A stretch of DNA of 64,000 bases. It comes from Pseudomonas fluorescens (lineage in GTDB: Bacteria > Pseudomonadota > Gammaproteobacteria > Pseudomonadales > Pseudomonadaceae). Below the pieces are notes generated by a model. The model had not been told where the DNA came from, made no database searches, and was given only the letters and a program-made list of their open reading frames with translations. Each line of letters begins with the position of its first letter. Position 1 is the stretch's first letter. The stretch lies in the NCBI RefSeq assembly GCF_005938625.1, contig NZ_VCNJ01000022.1:1-64000 (forward strand), written 5' to 3'. The translations under genes and the position numbers were made by a program. Positions 25,657 through 34,181 of the stretch are shown in pieces.

Positions 25657-27489
25657 TCAATCCCCCAACGCTTCGCCTTCACGCCGTGGATCCGCGCCAC
25701 CCTCCAGCGACGCTTTCCCCTGCGCATCTTTGACCCGCACGATGGCCTGGGTGCCGCTGGTCATGTCGATTTCATTCACCGCATGCCCTTTGTCTTTCAG
25801 TGCCTGAATCAGCGCCGGGCTGAACTGGCCTTGTTCCAGTTCGGTCGGGCCGTTGCGGCTGCCGAAGTTGGGCAGGCTGATGGCGCTTTGCGGGTCGAGG
25901 TTCCAGTCGAGCAGGCCGACGGTGGTTTTCGCCACGTATTCGATGATTTGCGAACCGCCGGGCGAGCCGACCGTAGCGACGAATTCGCCGCTGGCGCGAT
26001 CGAAGATCAGCGTTGGCGCCATCGACGAGCGTGGGCGTTTGCCGGGTTCGACGCGGTTGGCGACTTTCTGGCCATTCTCTTCGGGGATGAACGAGAAGTC
26101 GGTCATCTGGTTGTTGAGCAGGAAGCCCTGAACCATCAGGTGCGAACCGAACGCTGCTTCGATGGTGGTGGTCATCGACACGGCGCCGCCGAGGTCATCC
26201 ACCGCGACCACTTGCGAGGTGGAGATGCGCAGCGGCGAGCGGTCCGGGGCGTAGGCGACCTGCACGCCCGGCGGGGTGCCCGGTTTGGCGCTGCCCATGC
26301 TGCGCTCGCCGATCAGGCTGGCGCGGCTGGCGAGATAACCCGGGTCGACCAGGCCTTTGACCGGCACCGGCACGAAGTCGGTATCGGCGACGTATTGCGC
26401 GCGGTCAGCGTAGGCCAGACGTTCGGCTTCGGCGATCAGATGCACGGCTTGCGGGTCCGGTTCAATACCAGCCGGTTTGTCGGTTTTCACTGGTTTGAGC
26501 GGTGTCAGGGAAAGGCGTGGATCGCGGGTTTCCAGCGCCTGCAATGTGCCGAGAATCTGCGCCACGGCGATGCCGCCCGACGACGGCGGCGGCATGCCGC
26601 AGACCTGCCAGCGTTTGTAATCGGTGCACAGCGGCGCGCGCTCCTTGGCCTGATAGCGCTGCAGATCGTTCAGCGACAGGCTGCCGGGGTTGGCATGGCC
26701 CTGCACCTTGGCGACGATTTCTTCGGCGATCGGGCCTTTGTACAGCGCGTCCGCACCTTCATTGGCGATGCGTTTGAACACGGCGGCCAATGCCGGATTT
26801 TGCAGGCGCGTGCCGACGGCTTTGACGCTGCCATCGGTGTTGAGGAAGTACTTGGCCATATCAGGCGACTTGCGGATGACTGGATCTGATTCCAGCAGCG
26901 AATGCAGGCGCGGCGAAATGGCAAAGCCTTGCTCGGACAGTTTGATCGCCGGTTCAAACAGCTTCGCCCATGGCAGGCGACCGTGTTGTTTATGCGCCAG
27001 CTCTAGCGCACGCAATACGCCCGGCGTACCGACCGAGCGACCGCCGATCTGCGCCTGCGGGAACGACATCGGTTGGCCATCGGCGCGCAAGAACAGCTTT
27101 TCGGTGGCACCGGCCGGCGCGGTTTCGCGACCGTCGTAAGTGCGCACCTGTTTGCCGTCCCACAACACGATCATCGCGCCGCCGCCGATTCCGGACGATT
27201 GCGGCTCAACCAGGGTCAACACCGCTTGCATCGCAATCGCCGCGTCAATCGCCGAACCGCCCTGACGCAGCATCTCCCGACCGGCTTCAGCAGCCAGAGG
27301 ATTGGCAGCGGCGGCCATGTGTTTGCTGGCGTGGCGGGTTTGCAGATCGGTGCGGAAACCGGACGCGGCTTCCGGTGCCAGCGGCAAGGTCGAGGAGGGC
27401 GGGGCGTTGCATGCGGTGAGGGTCAGGGCGCTGATGATCAGCGTCAGGGCAGGCAGGCGAAAACGGCTCAAGGGCAAGGCTGAAAACAC
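25657..27489 (-). CDS. ggt: Gamma-glutamyltransferase
   Basis: A 610-residue exported enzyme that cleaves glutathione and transfers or hydrolyses the gamma-glutamyl group. The N-terminus is a signal peptide with a lipobox (LTAC, Cys27), so it is probably a lipoprotein. The precursor self-cleaves before the nucleophile in GGAVSMTTTIEAAFGSH; the first Thr of TTT is residue 440. LLNNQMTDFS and VGSPGGSQI are further family signatures. The start is GTG with GGAGAG upstream. It acts in the periplasm or at the outer membrane in glutathione salvage. Confidence 0.95.
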   Translation of the reverse strand: MFSALPLSRFRLPALTLIISALTLTACNAPPSSTLPLAPEAASGFRTDLQTRHASKHMAAAANPLAAEAGREMLRQGGSAIDAAIAMQAVLTLVEPQSSGIGGGAMIVLWDGKQVRTYDGRETAPAGATEKLFLRADGQPMSFPQAQIGGRSVGTPGVLRALELAHKQHGRLPWAKLFEPAIKLSEQGFAISPRLHSLLESDPVIRKSPDMAKYFLNTDGSVKAVGTRLQNPALAAVFKRIANEGADALYKGPIAEEIVAKVQGHANPGSLSLNDLQRYQAKERAPLCTDYKRWQVCGMPPPSSGGIAVAQILGTLQALETRDPRLSLTPLKPVKTDKPAGIEPDPQAVHLIAEAERLAYADRAQYVADTDFVPVPVKGLVDPGYLASRASLIGERSMGSAKPGTPPGVQVAYAPDRSPLRISTSQVVAVDDLGGAVSMTTTIEAAFGSHLMVQGFLLNNQMTDFSFIPEENGQKVANRVEPGKRPRSSMAPTLIFDRASGEFVATVGSPGGSQIIEYVAKTTVGLLDWNLDPQSAISLPNFGSRNGPTELEQGQFSPALIQALKDKGHAVNEIDMTSGTQAIVRVKDAQGKASLEGGADPRREGEALGD

Positions 27490-27635
27490 GCGGGCTCTCC
27501 GTCCGTGGGATAAAAGTCTCAGGGACTTTATCGACCGCTCGGTCGCGACGCAAACCGGTGGGCATTTTTGTCTTTCTTTTCAGGGCGGATGTTCGCTAGG
27601 GTCAACCGCAAATCTACTGAGCTGCAATGAGCACC

Positions 27636-27725
27636 TGTGGGAGCGAGCCTGCTCGCGAATGCGCAGTGTCAGTCGGCAGAAATGTTGAATGTCCAACCGC
27701 TTTCGCGAGCAAGCTCGCTCCCACA
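27636..27725. repeat. REP doublet, family B (GTGGGAGCGAGC type)
   Basis: Inverted arms at 27636-27659 and 27702-27725 (core GGGAGCGAGCxTGCTCGCGAA). The 42-nt spacer, starting TGCGCAGTGTCAGTC and containing TGTTGAATGT, resembles the spacer of the element at 61631, indicating a shared REPIN unit. It lies in the promoter side of the DUF2817 gene. Confidence 0.9.
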
Positions 27726-27750
27726 ATTACAAGATCAACAAGAGGCTGAT

Positions 27751-28860
27751 ATGCACAGCGAGTTCCCCACTGAATCCAGCTACCGCGACCAACGCGAACA
27801 GTTCATCGCCGCCGCTAACGCCGCCGGTGCCACGCTCACCTCGTACGCCCATCCACGCTGCGGCCCCTTTGGCGAACCCCTGAGCACAGACGTCGCCGTG
27901 CTCGGCGATCCACAGGCCAAACGGCGGCTGGTAACGCTCAGTGGTACGCACGGAGTCGAGGGCTATTACGGCTCGGATTGTCAGATCGATTGGCTGAAAA
28001 CCTTCGAGCCCGCTTCGCTGCCCAGGGATGTCGCGGTGGTGATGGTGCACCTGATCAACCCATGGGGCACGGCGTGGTTACGGCGGGTCAACGAAGACAA
28101 CATCGACCTCAACCGCAATCACCTGGATTTCACCGGTCCGCTGCCGGATAACCGCGCGTACGCCACCCTACATGAAATCTACGCGTGCACTGATCTGAAC
28201 GGCCCCGAGCGCAAAAGCGCCGATGCCTTGCTCGATGCGCAGATAAAAGAACACGGTTGGCCAGCGGTAATGTCGATTGTCGAGGGCGGTCAGCACAGTC
28301 ATCCCGACGGACTGTTTTACGGTGGCCGCGCGCCGAGCTGGTCGAATCGCACCTTGCACCAAATCATCGAAACGCATCTGGCTGGCGCTGAAACCGTGAT
28401 GTGTTTTGATTTGCACACCGGCGCTGGCGAATACGGCCATCCGATGTTGCTGACCATCACCCAGGCGCCGTACCCGGCACTCGCGCAAGCCCAGGCAATT
28501 TATGGCCCATGGCTTTACACGCTGCACACCGGTGCCGAAACCTTGAGCGAAACCGGAGTGGCAGCGACGGCTACCGGGTACACCTCGCAGGCGTTGCTCA
28601 ATGCTTTACCGGACGTGCAGTTGATGCCGTTCGTGATCGAGTGCGGGACGTATCCGGGGCCGGAGGTGCACCGACATTTGCGCGATGATCATTGGCTGCA
28701 TTTGCATGGCGATCCGCTGGATGCGGTAGGACGTGAAATCAAACTGAATCTGCTGGAGCAGTTCTATCCGGCCGATCCGGACTGGCGGACGATGGTCGGT
28801 TTGCGCACGCGGCAAATCTGGGCGAAAGGGTTGTCGGCGTTGGGTAACTGGTCGCAGTAA
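27751..28860 (+). CDS. DUF2817 (M14-like carboxypeptidase fold) protein
   Basis: A 369-residue protein of the DUF2817 family, related to zinc carboxypeptidases of the M14 fold. Visible elements: SGTHGVEGYYGSDCQ near residue 66 (candidate zinc ligands His and Glu), NEDNIDLNRNHLDF near 110 and CFDLHTGAGEYGHP near 214 (candidate third ligand His). There is no signal peptide, so it is cytoplasmic. The ATG at 27751 (AGAGG upstream) is preferred over the in-frame start at 27637, which lies within a REP repeat. The natural substrate is unknown; it may be an amino- or carboxypeptidase-like enzyme. Confidence 0.87.
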   Translation: MHSEFPTESSYRDQREQFIAAANAAGATLTSYAHPRCGPFGEPLSTDVAVLGDPQAKRRLVTLSGTHGVEGYYGSDCQIDWLKTFEPASLPRDVAVVMVHLINPWGTAWLRRVNEDNIDLNRNHLDFTGPLPDNRAYATLHEIYACTDLNGPERKSADALLDAQIKEHGWPAVMSIVEGGQHSHPDGLFYGGRAPSWSNRTLHQIIETHLAGAETVMCFDLHTGAGEYGHPMLLTITQAPYPALAQAQAIYGPWLYTLHTGAETLSETGVAATATGYTSQALLNALPDVQLMPFVIECGTYPGPEVHRHLRDDHWLHLHGDPLDAVGREIKLNLLEQFYPADPDWRTMVGLRTRQIWAKGLSALGNWSQ

Positions 28861-29252
28861 ATCATCAGTGTCTTTGCTGCCGGCACTTTCCTCCGGGCAC
28901 AAAAAACGGCTCACTTTGCGGTAAGCCGTTTTTTTGTATTTGTGCTGCGCGATCTAATTCATACCAGGATCGAATCCGTTTCCTACAGCGTTTTTTCAAC
29001 CAGATCTCTCGGTACCGATTCAGTCGAATGAAAAGGCATTTCGCGCCTGTAGTACCTCGCTGCAACTTGGCGGTTGCTCCACATTTCTCCTACAGACTTT
29101 TCAGGTCGACAACTTACGCGCCGCTGCCTGAGGATATTTTCTGTTGTTTTTCCAGGATGGATTTCAGATGAAAAGGATGAATCCGTTGCCATTCAACTCT
29201 ATTTTCAGTCGGCCATTGTCATGAGTATTCCAATGAGGACCGTGATTTTCTG
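28861..29252. other. 392-bp intergenic region before the XRE gene
   Basis: It contains a terminator (28901-28936), then about 230 bp without recognisable features, then an 18-codon ORF (29168-29224, MKRMNPLPFNSIFSRPLS) whose stop overlaps an ATG at 29221. The ATG at 29221 is out of frame with the regulator. Confidence 0.6.
28901..28936. terminator. Rho-independent terminator after the DUF2817 gene
   Basis: An AAAACGGCT / AGCCGTTTT stem extended by AC/GT around a short loop, followed by a run of seven T on the plus strand and six on the minus strand. Confidence 0.9.
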
Positions 29253-29618
29253 GTGGCGCTGGGCAGTCGCATTGCTCACTTACGCACAGTGCACGAGATC
29301 ACACAGACTCGGTTTGCACGGGCCTTAGGTCTTTCCCGGCAAACCTTTCAGGGCTACGAGGAGGGCACCCGCAGCATGCCGGTCACGACGCTGGTGAAGA
29401 TGGCGTTTGCGCTTCGCGTGCCTGTTGAAGACCTGCTCGGGGTTCCCTCGTACACGGAGACGCCCAGACGCAGCTTGACCTCGACGTGGTATCGACGGCT
29501 GCAGTCCATCAATGAGCTTTCGAAGGTCCAACAGAAGGTCATTGCGCAGATGCTTGACGCACTGATCGCACAGGCAGCGACCAAAACGAGCGACGAAGAG
29601 AAGGGTGTTTTGAAGTAA
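29253..29618 (+). CDS. XRE-family HTH regulator, start uncertain
   Basis: A 121-residue regulator with an HTH of the Cro/CI type (LGSRIAHLRTVHEITQTRFA, then LGLSRQTFQGYEEGTRSMP) and a short helical C-terminus, of a kind common in Pseudomonas. The first usable start is GTG 29253, with GAGGA 13 nt upstream. The codons just before it read EYSNEDRDFL in frame, matching what such proteins usually have before VALGSRI, but the only nearby ATG (29221) is one base out of frame. Either the family N-terminus is translated from a rare start, or one base has been lost. Confidence 0.75.
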   Translation: MALGSRIAHLRTVHEITQTRFARALGLSRQTFQGYEEGTRSMPVTTLVKMAFALRVPVEDLLGVPSYTETPRRSLTSTWYRRLQSINELSKVQQKVIAQMLDALIAQAATKTSDEEKGVLK

Positions 29619-29644
29619 CAAATTACCGAGACTTTTCTCGAGGC

Positions 29645-29682
29645 ATAAAAAAACGGCCTACCTTTCGGTAAGCCGTTTTTAG
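29645..29682 (-). terminator. Terminator of tRNA-Met (also usable by the XRE gene)
   Basis: A stem of ACGGC/GCCGT plus TACC/GGTA. On the minus strand the loop is GAAA (GNRA) with a U-G pair in the stem and a seven-T run follows, so it fits the tRNA best. The plus strand also has a T-run. Confidence 0.85.
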
Positions 29683-29686
29683 TACT

Positions 29687-29763
29687 TGGTGGCTACACAG
29701 GGACTTGAACCCCGGACCCCAGCATTATGAATGCTATGCTCTAACCAACTGAGCTATGTAGCC
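29687..29763 (-). tRNA. tRNA-Met (anticodon CAU), elongator type
   Basis: Reverse complement folds as a full cloverleaf of 77 nt with encoded CCA: acceptor GGCTACA / TGTAGCC, D-loop AGCTCAGTTGGTTAGAGC, anticodon loop TTCATAA, T-loop GTTCAAGTC. The body closely matches E. coli elongator tRNA-Met. Ile2 (CAU with lysidine) is the alternative, less likely from the body. Confidence 0.93.
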
Positions 29764-29849
29764 AAGTGGCGCGCATTATTCCCCTGAAATGGAAAAGCGT
29801 CAAGCGTAAATTTAAAAATTTTTTCTACGCTTTCAACCGTTTATCAAAA

Positions 29850-31304
29850 TCACTGGCTGAGAAGCGGCGAAGGGCAGCTCTGGAACCAGCGGCTGGCCTG
29901 TTCATACGCGTGCGCCAATTGCAGGACAGCGAAGTCGGCCTGATGCTTGCCGATGATTTGCAGGCCCATCGGTAAACCCTGCGCATTGAATCCCGCCTGG
30001 ACGCTGGCGACCGGGCAACCCGACAACGTGCCGGGGATGACCACCTCCATCCAGCGGTGATACGTGTCCATCGCCACGCCCTCAATCGAGGTCGGCCAGG
30101 GCTGGGTTTTATCGAAAGGGAACACTTGGGCGCTGGGCAGCAGCAGGTAATCGTACTTTTCGAACAGACGAGAAATCGCCCGATACCAATCGCTGCGCAC
30201 CACCGAGGCGGCAAACACTTCACTGGCCGATAGCTTCAAGCCGTTTTCCACTTCCCAGATCGCCTCCGGTTTCAGCAACGCGCGTTTCTGCGGATCGGCA
30301 TACGTCGCACCCAACGACCCCGCGACCATCCAGTGCCGCAACGTCCGCCAACTGCTCCACAGCCATTCAGGCGCGAAACCCGGCTGAACGGACTCAACGT
30401 GGCAGCCAAGGCTCTCAAAGTCGGCAAAGGTCTTCTCGCACAGCGACAGCACGCCTTGCTCCATCGCCAGATAACCACCGAAGTCACCAAGCCAACCCAA
30501 TCGCGTGCCTTTGAAATCACGCTCCAGCGGCGCCGCAAAGGCTTCACCGGATTCAGCTATCGACAACGGCGCCCGCGCATCGCCCCCGGCCTGCACCGAC
30601 AACAGCAACGCCGCATCCCTCACACTGCGCGCCATCGGCCCCTCATAACCGAGCTGATCAAAAAACAGATCGGCACTGTCATCAAACGGCACACGCCCCT
30701 GTGACGGGCGAAAACCAAAAATGTTGTTAAACGCCGCCGGATTGCGCAGCGAGCCCATCATGTCGCTGCCATCGGCCACCGGCACCAGATGCATCGCCAG
30801 CGCCGCCGCCGCACCACCGCTACTGCCGCCTGCGGTTTTGCTCGGGTCATACGCGCAAGCAGTCGCGCCAAACAACGGGTTGTAACTTTGCGAACCGAGA
30901 CCGAATTCCGGGGTGTTGGTCTTGCCGATAATGATCGCGCCGGCGGCCTTGATCCGCTCGACCATGATTCCGTCGCGCTCAGGCACAAAGTCCTTGTACA
31001 GCGGCGACCCCAGCGTGGTGCGAATACCTTGGGTCAGTGACAGATCCTTGATCGCATGGGGCAGGCCATGCATCCAGCCGCGGTAATCACCACGCGCCAA
31101 TTCGGCGTCGCGTTCGTCGGCCTGAGCCAGCAGATTTTCCGGTGATTCCAGGCTGATCAGCGCGTTCACCAACGGGTTGAAACGTTCGATATGGGCAAGG
31201 TAAGTCTGCATCACTTCCCGGCAGGAAACCTGGCGCAGGCGGATGCGTTCGGCGAGCTCGTGGGCCTGCAACAGGACCAGTTCGCTGATGTTATTAGAGT
31301 TCAT
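29850..31304 (-). CDS. Amidase (amidase-signature family)
   Basis: A 484-residue amidase-signature hydrolase. The Ser-cisSer-Lys triad is visible: Lys86 in PHAIKDLS, the GGSSGG segment at 159-164, and the nucleophile Ser185 in DGSDMMGSLR (most relatives have GGSxR; here MGSLR). It cleaves an amide of unknown structure in the cytoplasm. It lies downstream of the polyamine-type ABC transporter on the same strand, but a Rho-independent terminator (31330-31358) separates it from the binding-protein gene, so co-expression may need read-through. The transported compound may be its substrate. Confidence 0.9.
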   Translation of the reverse strand: MNSNNISELVLLQAHELAERIRLRQVSCREVMQTYLAHIERFNPLVNALISLESPENLLAQADERDAELARGDYRGWMHGLPHAIKDLSLTQGIRTTLGSPLYKDFVPERDGIMVERIKAAGAIIIGKTNTPEFGLGSQSYNPLFGATACAYDPSKTAGGSSGGAAAALAMHLVPVADGSDMMGSLRNPAAFNNIFGFRPSQGRVPFDDSADLFFDQLGYEGPMARSVRDAALLLSVQAGGDARAPLSIAESGEAFAAPLERDFKGTRLGWLGDFGGYLAMEQGVLSLCEKTFADFESLGCHVESVQPGFAPEWLWSSWRTLRHWMVAGSLGATYADPQKRALLKPEAIWEVENGLKLSASEVFAASVVRSDWYRAISRLFEKYDYLLLPSAQVFPFDKTQPWPTSIEGVAMDTYHRWMEVVIPGTLSGCPVASVQAGFNAQGLPMGLQIIGKHQADFAVLQLAHAYEQASRWFQSCPSPLLSQ

Positions 31305-31329
31305 TGCAAGCGGCCTTTCAGACGGCTGG

Positions 31330-31358
31330 AAAAACGCCCCGTCAGTGCGACGGGGCGG
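31330..31358 (-). terminator. Rho-independent terminator after the binding-protein gene
   Basis: A CGCCCCGTC / GACGGGGCG perfect 9-bp stem with a 5-nt loop, followed on the minus strand by TTTTT. It lies between the ABC binding-protein stop (31365) and the amidase start (31304). Confidence 0.85.
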
Positions 31359-31364
31359 TAGCGA

Positions 31365-32411
31365 TCAACGCATCAGGTTGGTCCAGAGACGGTCAGCGAG
31401 GCGGATCGCACCTTCGCCGCAGGTCTTGCTGAACACCACGTTAGTGCCCTCGGGAATGTGCAATTCCGGCGCGTCCTTGAGCGCCGCATCAAGGAACGGT
31501 TCGACGCCTTTGATCGGGCTCTGGTGCTTGAGGAAATTCTGCGTCATCGCCGAGTTTTCCGGCTGGCTGAGGAAGGCGATGAACGCCTTGGCATTTGCCG
31601 GATTTTTGCTGCCGGTGGGGATGACCATGTTGTCGACCCAGGCCAGCACGCCCTCTTTCGGGTAGAGGTATTTCAGCGTCGGTTTCATCTCACGGGCACG
31701 CATCGACGAACCGCCCCAGAACATCGACATGTCGATTTCACCCGAGGCGAGGTTCTCGCGAATCGAGCCGGCCTTGGAGCTGTAAGTTTTCACGAACGGT
31801 TTCTGTGCCTTGAGCAGCGTCAGCACTTGTTGCATCTGTTTCGGGTCTTCGCTGCACAGCGGAATGTTCAGATAGAGGCTGGCCATGTCGACCATGTCGC
31901 TGACCGAATCGAACATGTTGATGCGCCCCTGCAACTCGGCTGGCGGCTCGTACAAAACCTTGTAGCTGTCGGCCGGGCCTTTGTAGCGCGCGGAATCGAG
32001 CACGACGCTGGTGGTGCCCCAAATGAACGGCACCGAATACGCGCCTTCCGGGTCCCAACTCGGTTTTTTCAAGTTATCCACAACGCTGGCGTAGTAGGGC
32101 TCTTTGACCGGGTCGAAGCGTTCCAGCAGGTTTTCCTTGATCAGGATCGGCACGAACTGGTGCGACGGAATCGCCACGTCATAACCGGCGCCGCCCTGTT
32201 TCAATTTCGCCAGCAAAGTCTCGTTGGAATCGTAGGAATCGACGGTGACTTCGATGCCGGTCTGCTTCTGGAACTTGGCAAGGATCTCCGGCGAAAAGTA
32301 GCCGCTCCAGCTCACCACGTTGAGTTTTTCGGCGGCCTGAACACTCGCGGCCATGCTCAGCGGCAAAGTCAGGAACAACGAGGTGCCAACGCTTTTTATC
32401 CACTTGCTCAT
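31365..32411 (-). CDS. Polyamine-type ABC transporter, periplasmic binding protein
   Basis: A 348-residue binding protein of the PotD/PotF family. A Sec signal peptide (MSKWIKSVGTSLFLTLPLSM, cleavage near residue 26) is followed by LNVVSWSGYFSPEILAKFQK, the typical start of spermidine/putrescine binding proteins. SYDSNETLLAKLKQGGAGYD and FIWGTTSVVLD are further family segments. It captures the ligand in the periplasm and delivers it to the two permeases encoded upstream. It is the last of the four transporter genes and is followed by a terminator. The ligand may be a polyamine or another amine; the downstream amidase hints at an amide. Confidence 0.9.
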   Translation of the reverse strand: MSKWIKSVGTSLFLTLPLSMAASVQAAEKLNVVSWSGYFSPEILAKFQKQTGIEVTVDSYDSNETLLAKLKQGGAGYDVAIPSHQFVPILIKENLLERFDPVKEPYYASVVDNLKKPSWDPEGAYSVPFIWGTTSVVLDSARYKGPADSYKVLYEPPAELQGRINMFDSVSDMVDMASLYLNIPLCSEDPKQMQQVLTLLKAQKPFVKTYSSKAGSIRENLASGEIDMSMFWGGSSMRAREMKPTLKYLYPKEGVLAWVDNMVIPTGSKNPANAKAFIAFLSQPENSAMTQNFLKHQSPIKGVEPFLDAALKDAPELHIPEGTNVVFSKTCGEGAIRLADRLWTNLMR

Positions 32412-32439
32412 GCTATTTCCCCACAGGTCGTAGAAAGGT

Positions 32440-33246
32440 TCAGGCGTTCTTTTTGCCCAACAGGTAAGAGAGGCTGACGAACAGCACCGAAACGCCGAGG
32501 ATCAGCGTCGACACGGCATTGACGTCGGGTGTCACGCCCATGCGCAGCAGGCCGAAAATGAAGATCGGCAGGGTCGTGGTGCCAGCCTGCGAGACCATCA
32601 TCGAGATCACGAAGTTATCCAGTGAGACGATGAAGGCCAGCATCAGCCCGGAGAAAATCCCCGGCATCAGCAGCGGCAGAGTGACCTTGCGAAAGGTTCG
32701 CCACGGGCCGGCGTAGAGGTCGGCGGAAGCCTGCTCCAGCGACAGGTCCATATCGTTCAACCGCGCACGGATCGGCAGGTAGGCGAAGGGAATGCAGAAC
32801 ACCGTATGGGCGATGATCAGGTTGCCGTAACCCAGCGACAGACCAATGGTCGAGAACAGCGCCAGCGTCGCCACACCGACGACAATTTCCGGCAGCACCA
32901 GCGGCAACATGATCGCGCCCATCGACAATTGCAGGCCCTTGAACTTGGCGCCGCGCGAGGTGCCGAGGGCGGCGAGGGTGGCGATCGCCGTGGCGATCAT
33001 GCTCGCGCACACGGCGATCAACAGGCTGTTGCCGGCGGCCTGGCGCAAGGCCTGATTGGCGAACGCGGCGCGATACCAGTCGAGGCTGAAACCGGTCCAC
33101 ACCGTCGCCGATTGGTTGGCGTTGAACGAGAACACCACCAGCACCACGATCGGCGCGTAGAGGTACAGATAGAACAGAAAACTGAAGCCGCCGAAGCCGG
33201 GAAAGTCCTGCACATCCAGCCCTTTGCGTTTGAAAATTCCGATCAT
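32440..33246 (-). CDS. Polyamine-type ABC transporter permease (PotC-like)
   Basis: A 268-residue inner-membrane permease with six hydrophobic segments and the EAA loop region (EQASADLYAGPWRTFRKVTL near residue 168). I place the start at ATG 33246 because AGGAGG lies 6 nt upstream; a GTG one codon earlier is possible. The stop of the preceding permease overlaps the start by 1 nt (TGATG), so the permease pair is translationally coupled. It forms the membrane pore with the PotB-like partner. Confidence 0.92.
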   Translation of the reverse strand: MIGIFKRKGLDVQDFPGFGGFSFLFYLYLYAPIVVLVVFSFNANQSATVWTGFSLDWYRAAFANQALRQAAGNSLLIAVCASMIATAIATLAALGTSRGAKFKGLQLSMGAIMLPLVLPEIVVGVATLALFSTIGLSLGYGNLIIAHTVFCIPFAYLPIRARLNDMDLSLEQASADLYAGPWRTFRKVTLPLLMPGIFSGLMLAFIVSLDNFVISMMVSQAGTTTLPIFIFGLLRMGVTPDVNAVSTLILGVSVLFVSLSYLLGKKNA

Positions 33247-34166
33247 CACGCACCTCCTTTGGCGATGCGCTGGCGCTCGGCGCGCAGGGCATAAACGGTC
33301 AACACCAGCATCACCGCTGCCATCAGCACCAGCGACAGCGCTGCGCCAAACGGCCAGTTACGCGCATCGCTGAACTGCCGGAAGATCAGGTTGCCGAGCA
33401 TCATTCGTGTGCCGCCACCGAGCAGTTCCGGGGCGATCATCGCGCCCAGACACGGCACGAAAGTGAGGATGGCGCCGGCGAGAATTCCCGGTTTGGCGAT
33501 CGGCAAAACCACTTTGCGCAAGGTGCGGATGCGCCCGGCATAGAGATCCTGCGCGGCTTCGAGCAGGCGGATATCCATCTTTTCCAGCGTCGCGTAAATC
33601 GGCAACACCACGAACGGCGCGTAGGTGTAAACCAGCCCCAGCAGCACCGCGCCGTCGGTGTACAACAACTGCAATGGTTCATGGATAACGCCCATGCCCA
33701 TCAGGCTGTTGTTGATCACCCCGGTGTTGCGCAGCAACAGAATCCACGCGTACGTGCGGATCAGCAGGTTGGCCCAGAACGGCACGGTGATCAGAAAGAT
33801 CAGCAAGCCGCGACGATGCGCCGGCTGCATCGCCAGCCACACGGCGACCGGAAATCCGATCAGCAATGTGATGATTGTGGTCAGCCCGGCAATGCCGATC
33901 GAGCGCAGGGCGATGATCAAATATGAGTCGGCAAAGGCGAGGCTGTCATCGAGTTGCCGCTCGAACAGCAGCGAGGTGTAGGCGTCGCTGCTGAAGACTT
34001 TGTTGACCCCGCCGTAGGGGTTGGCCTCCATCAGCGAATAGCCGATGACGATCAGGATCGGCACCACCAGAAACAAACAGATAGCGATCAGCGCCGGGCT
34101 GACCCCGAGGAAACTCTGGAAGGCCTTGCGGCGTTCCAGCGTGTTGGCAATCGGTATGGCGTGCAT
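33246..34166 (-). CDS. Polyamine-type ABC transporter permease (PotB-like)
   Basis: A 306-residue permease with six membrane segments, an N-terminal cytoplasmic extension and the EAA loop EAAQDLYAGRIRTLRKVVLP near residue 205. It pairs with the PotC-like permease. The ATG has GAGGAATTGCC upstream. It starts 15 nt after the ATPase gene ends. Confidence 0.92.
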   Translation of the reverse strand: MHAIPIANTLERRKAFQSFLGVSPALIAICLFLVVPILIVIGYSLMEANPYGGVNKVFSSDAYTSLLFERQLDDSLAFADSYLIIALRSIGIAGLTTIITLLIGFPVAVWLAMQPAHRRGLLIFLITVPFWANLLIRTYAWILLLRNTGVINNSLMGMGVIHEPLQLLYTDGAVLLGLVYTYAPFVVLPIYATLEKMDIRLLEAAQDLYAGRIRTLRKVVLPIAKPGILAGAILTFVPCLGAMIAPELLGGGTRMMLGNLIFRQFSDARNWPFGAALSLVLMAAVMLVLTVYALRAERQRIAKGGA

Positions 34167-34181
34167 GGCAATTCCTCCGGC

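Noticed and set aside
25415..25807. A 130-codon plus-strand ORF across the leader and terminator
   Set aside because: It runs through a terminator and into the antisense of ggt; no protein-like features.
29074..29328. An 84-codon ORF before the XRE gene
   Set aside because: Its frame gives no recognisable domain and ends inside the HTH gene; only its internal ATG at 29221 is of interest for the start question.
29687..29763. tRNA-Met as an island integration site
   Set aside because: No integrase, no direct repeat of the tRNA 3' end and no atypical gene block beside it in this window.
29687..29763. tRNA-Ile2 (CAU, lysidine) identity
   Set aside because: The body and arms match elongator tRNA-Met much more closely than Ile2; only the anticodon is shared.
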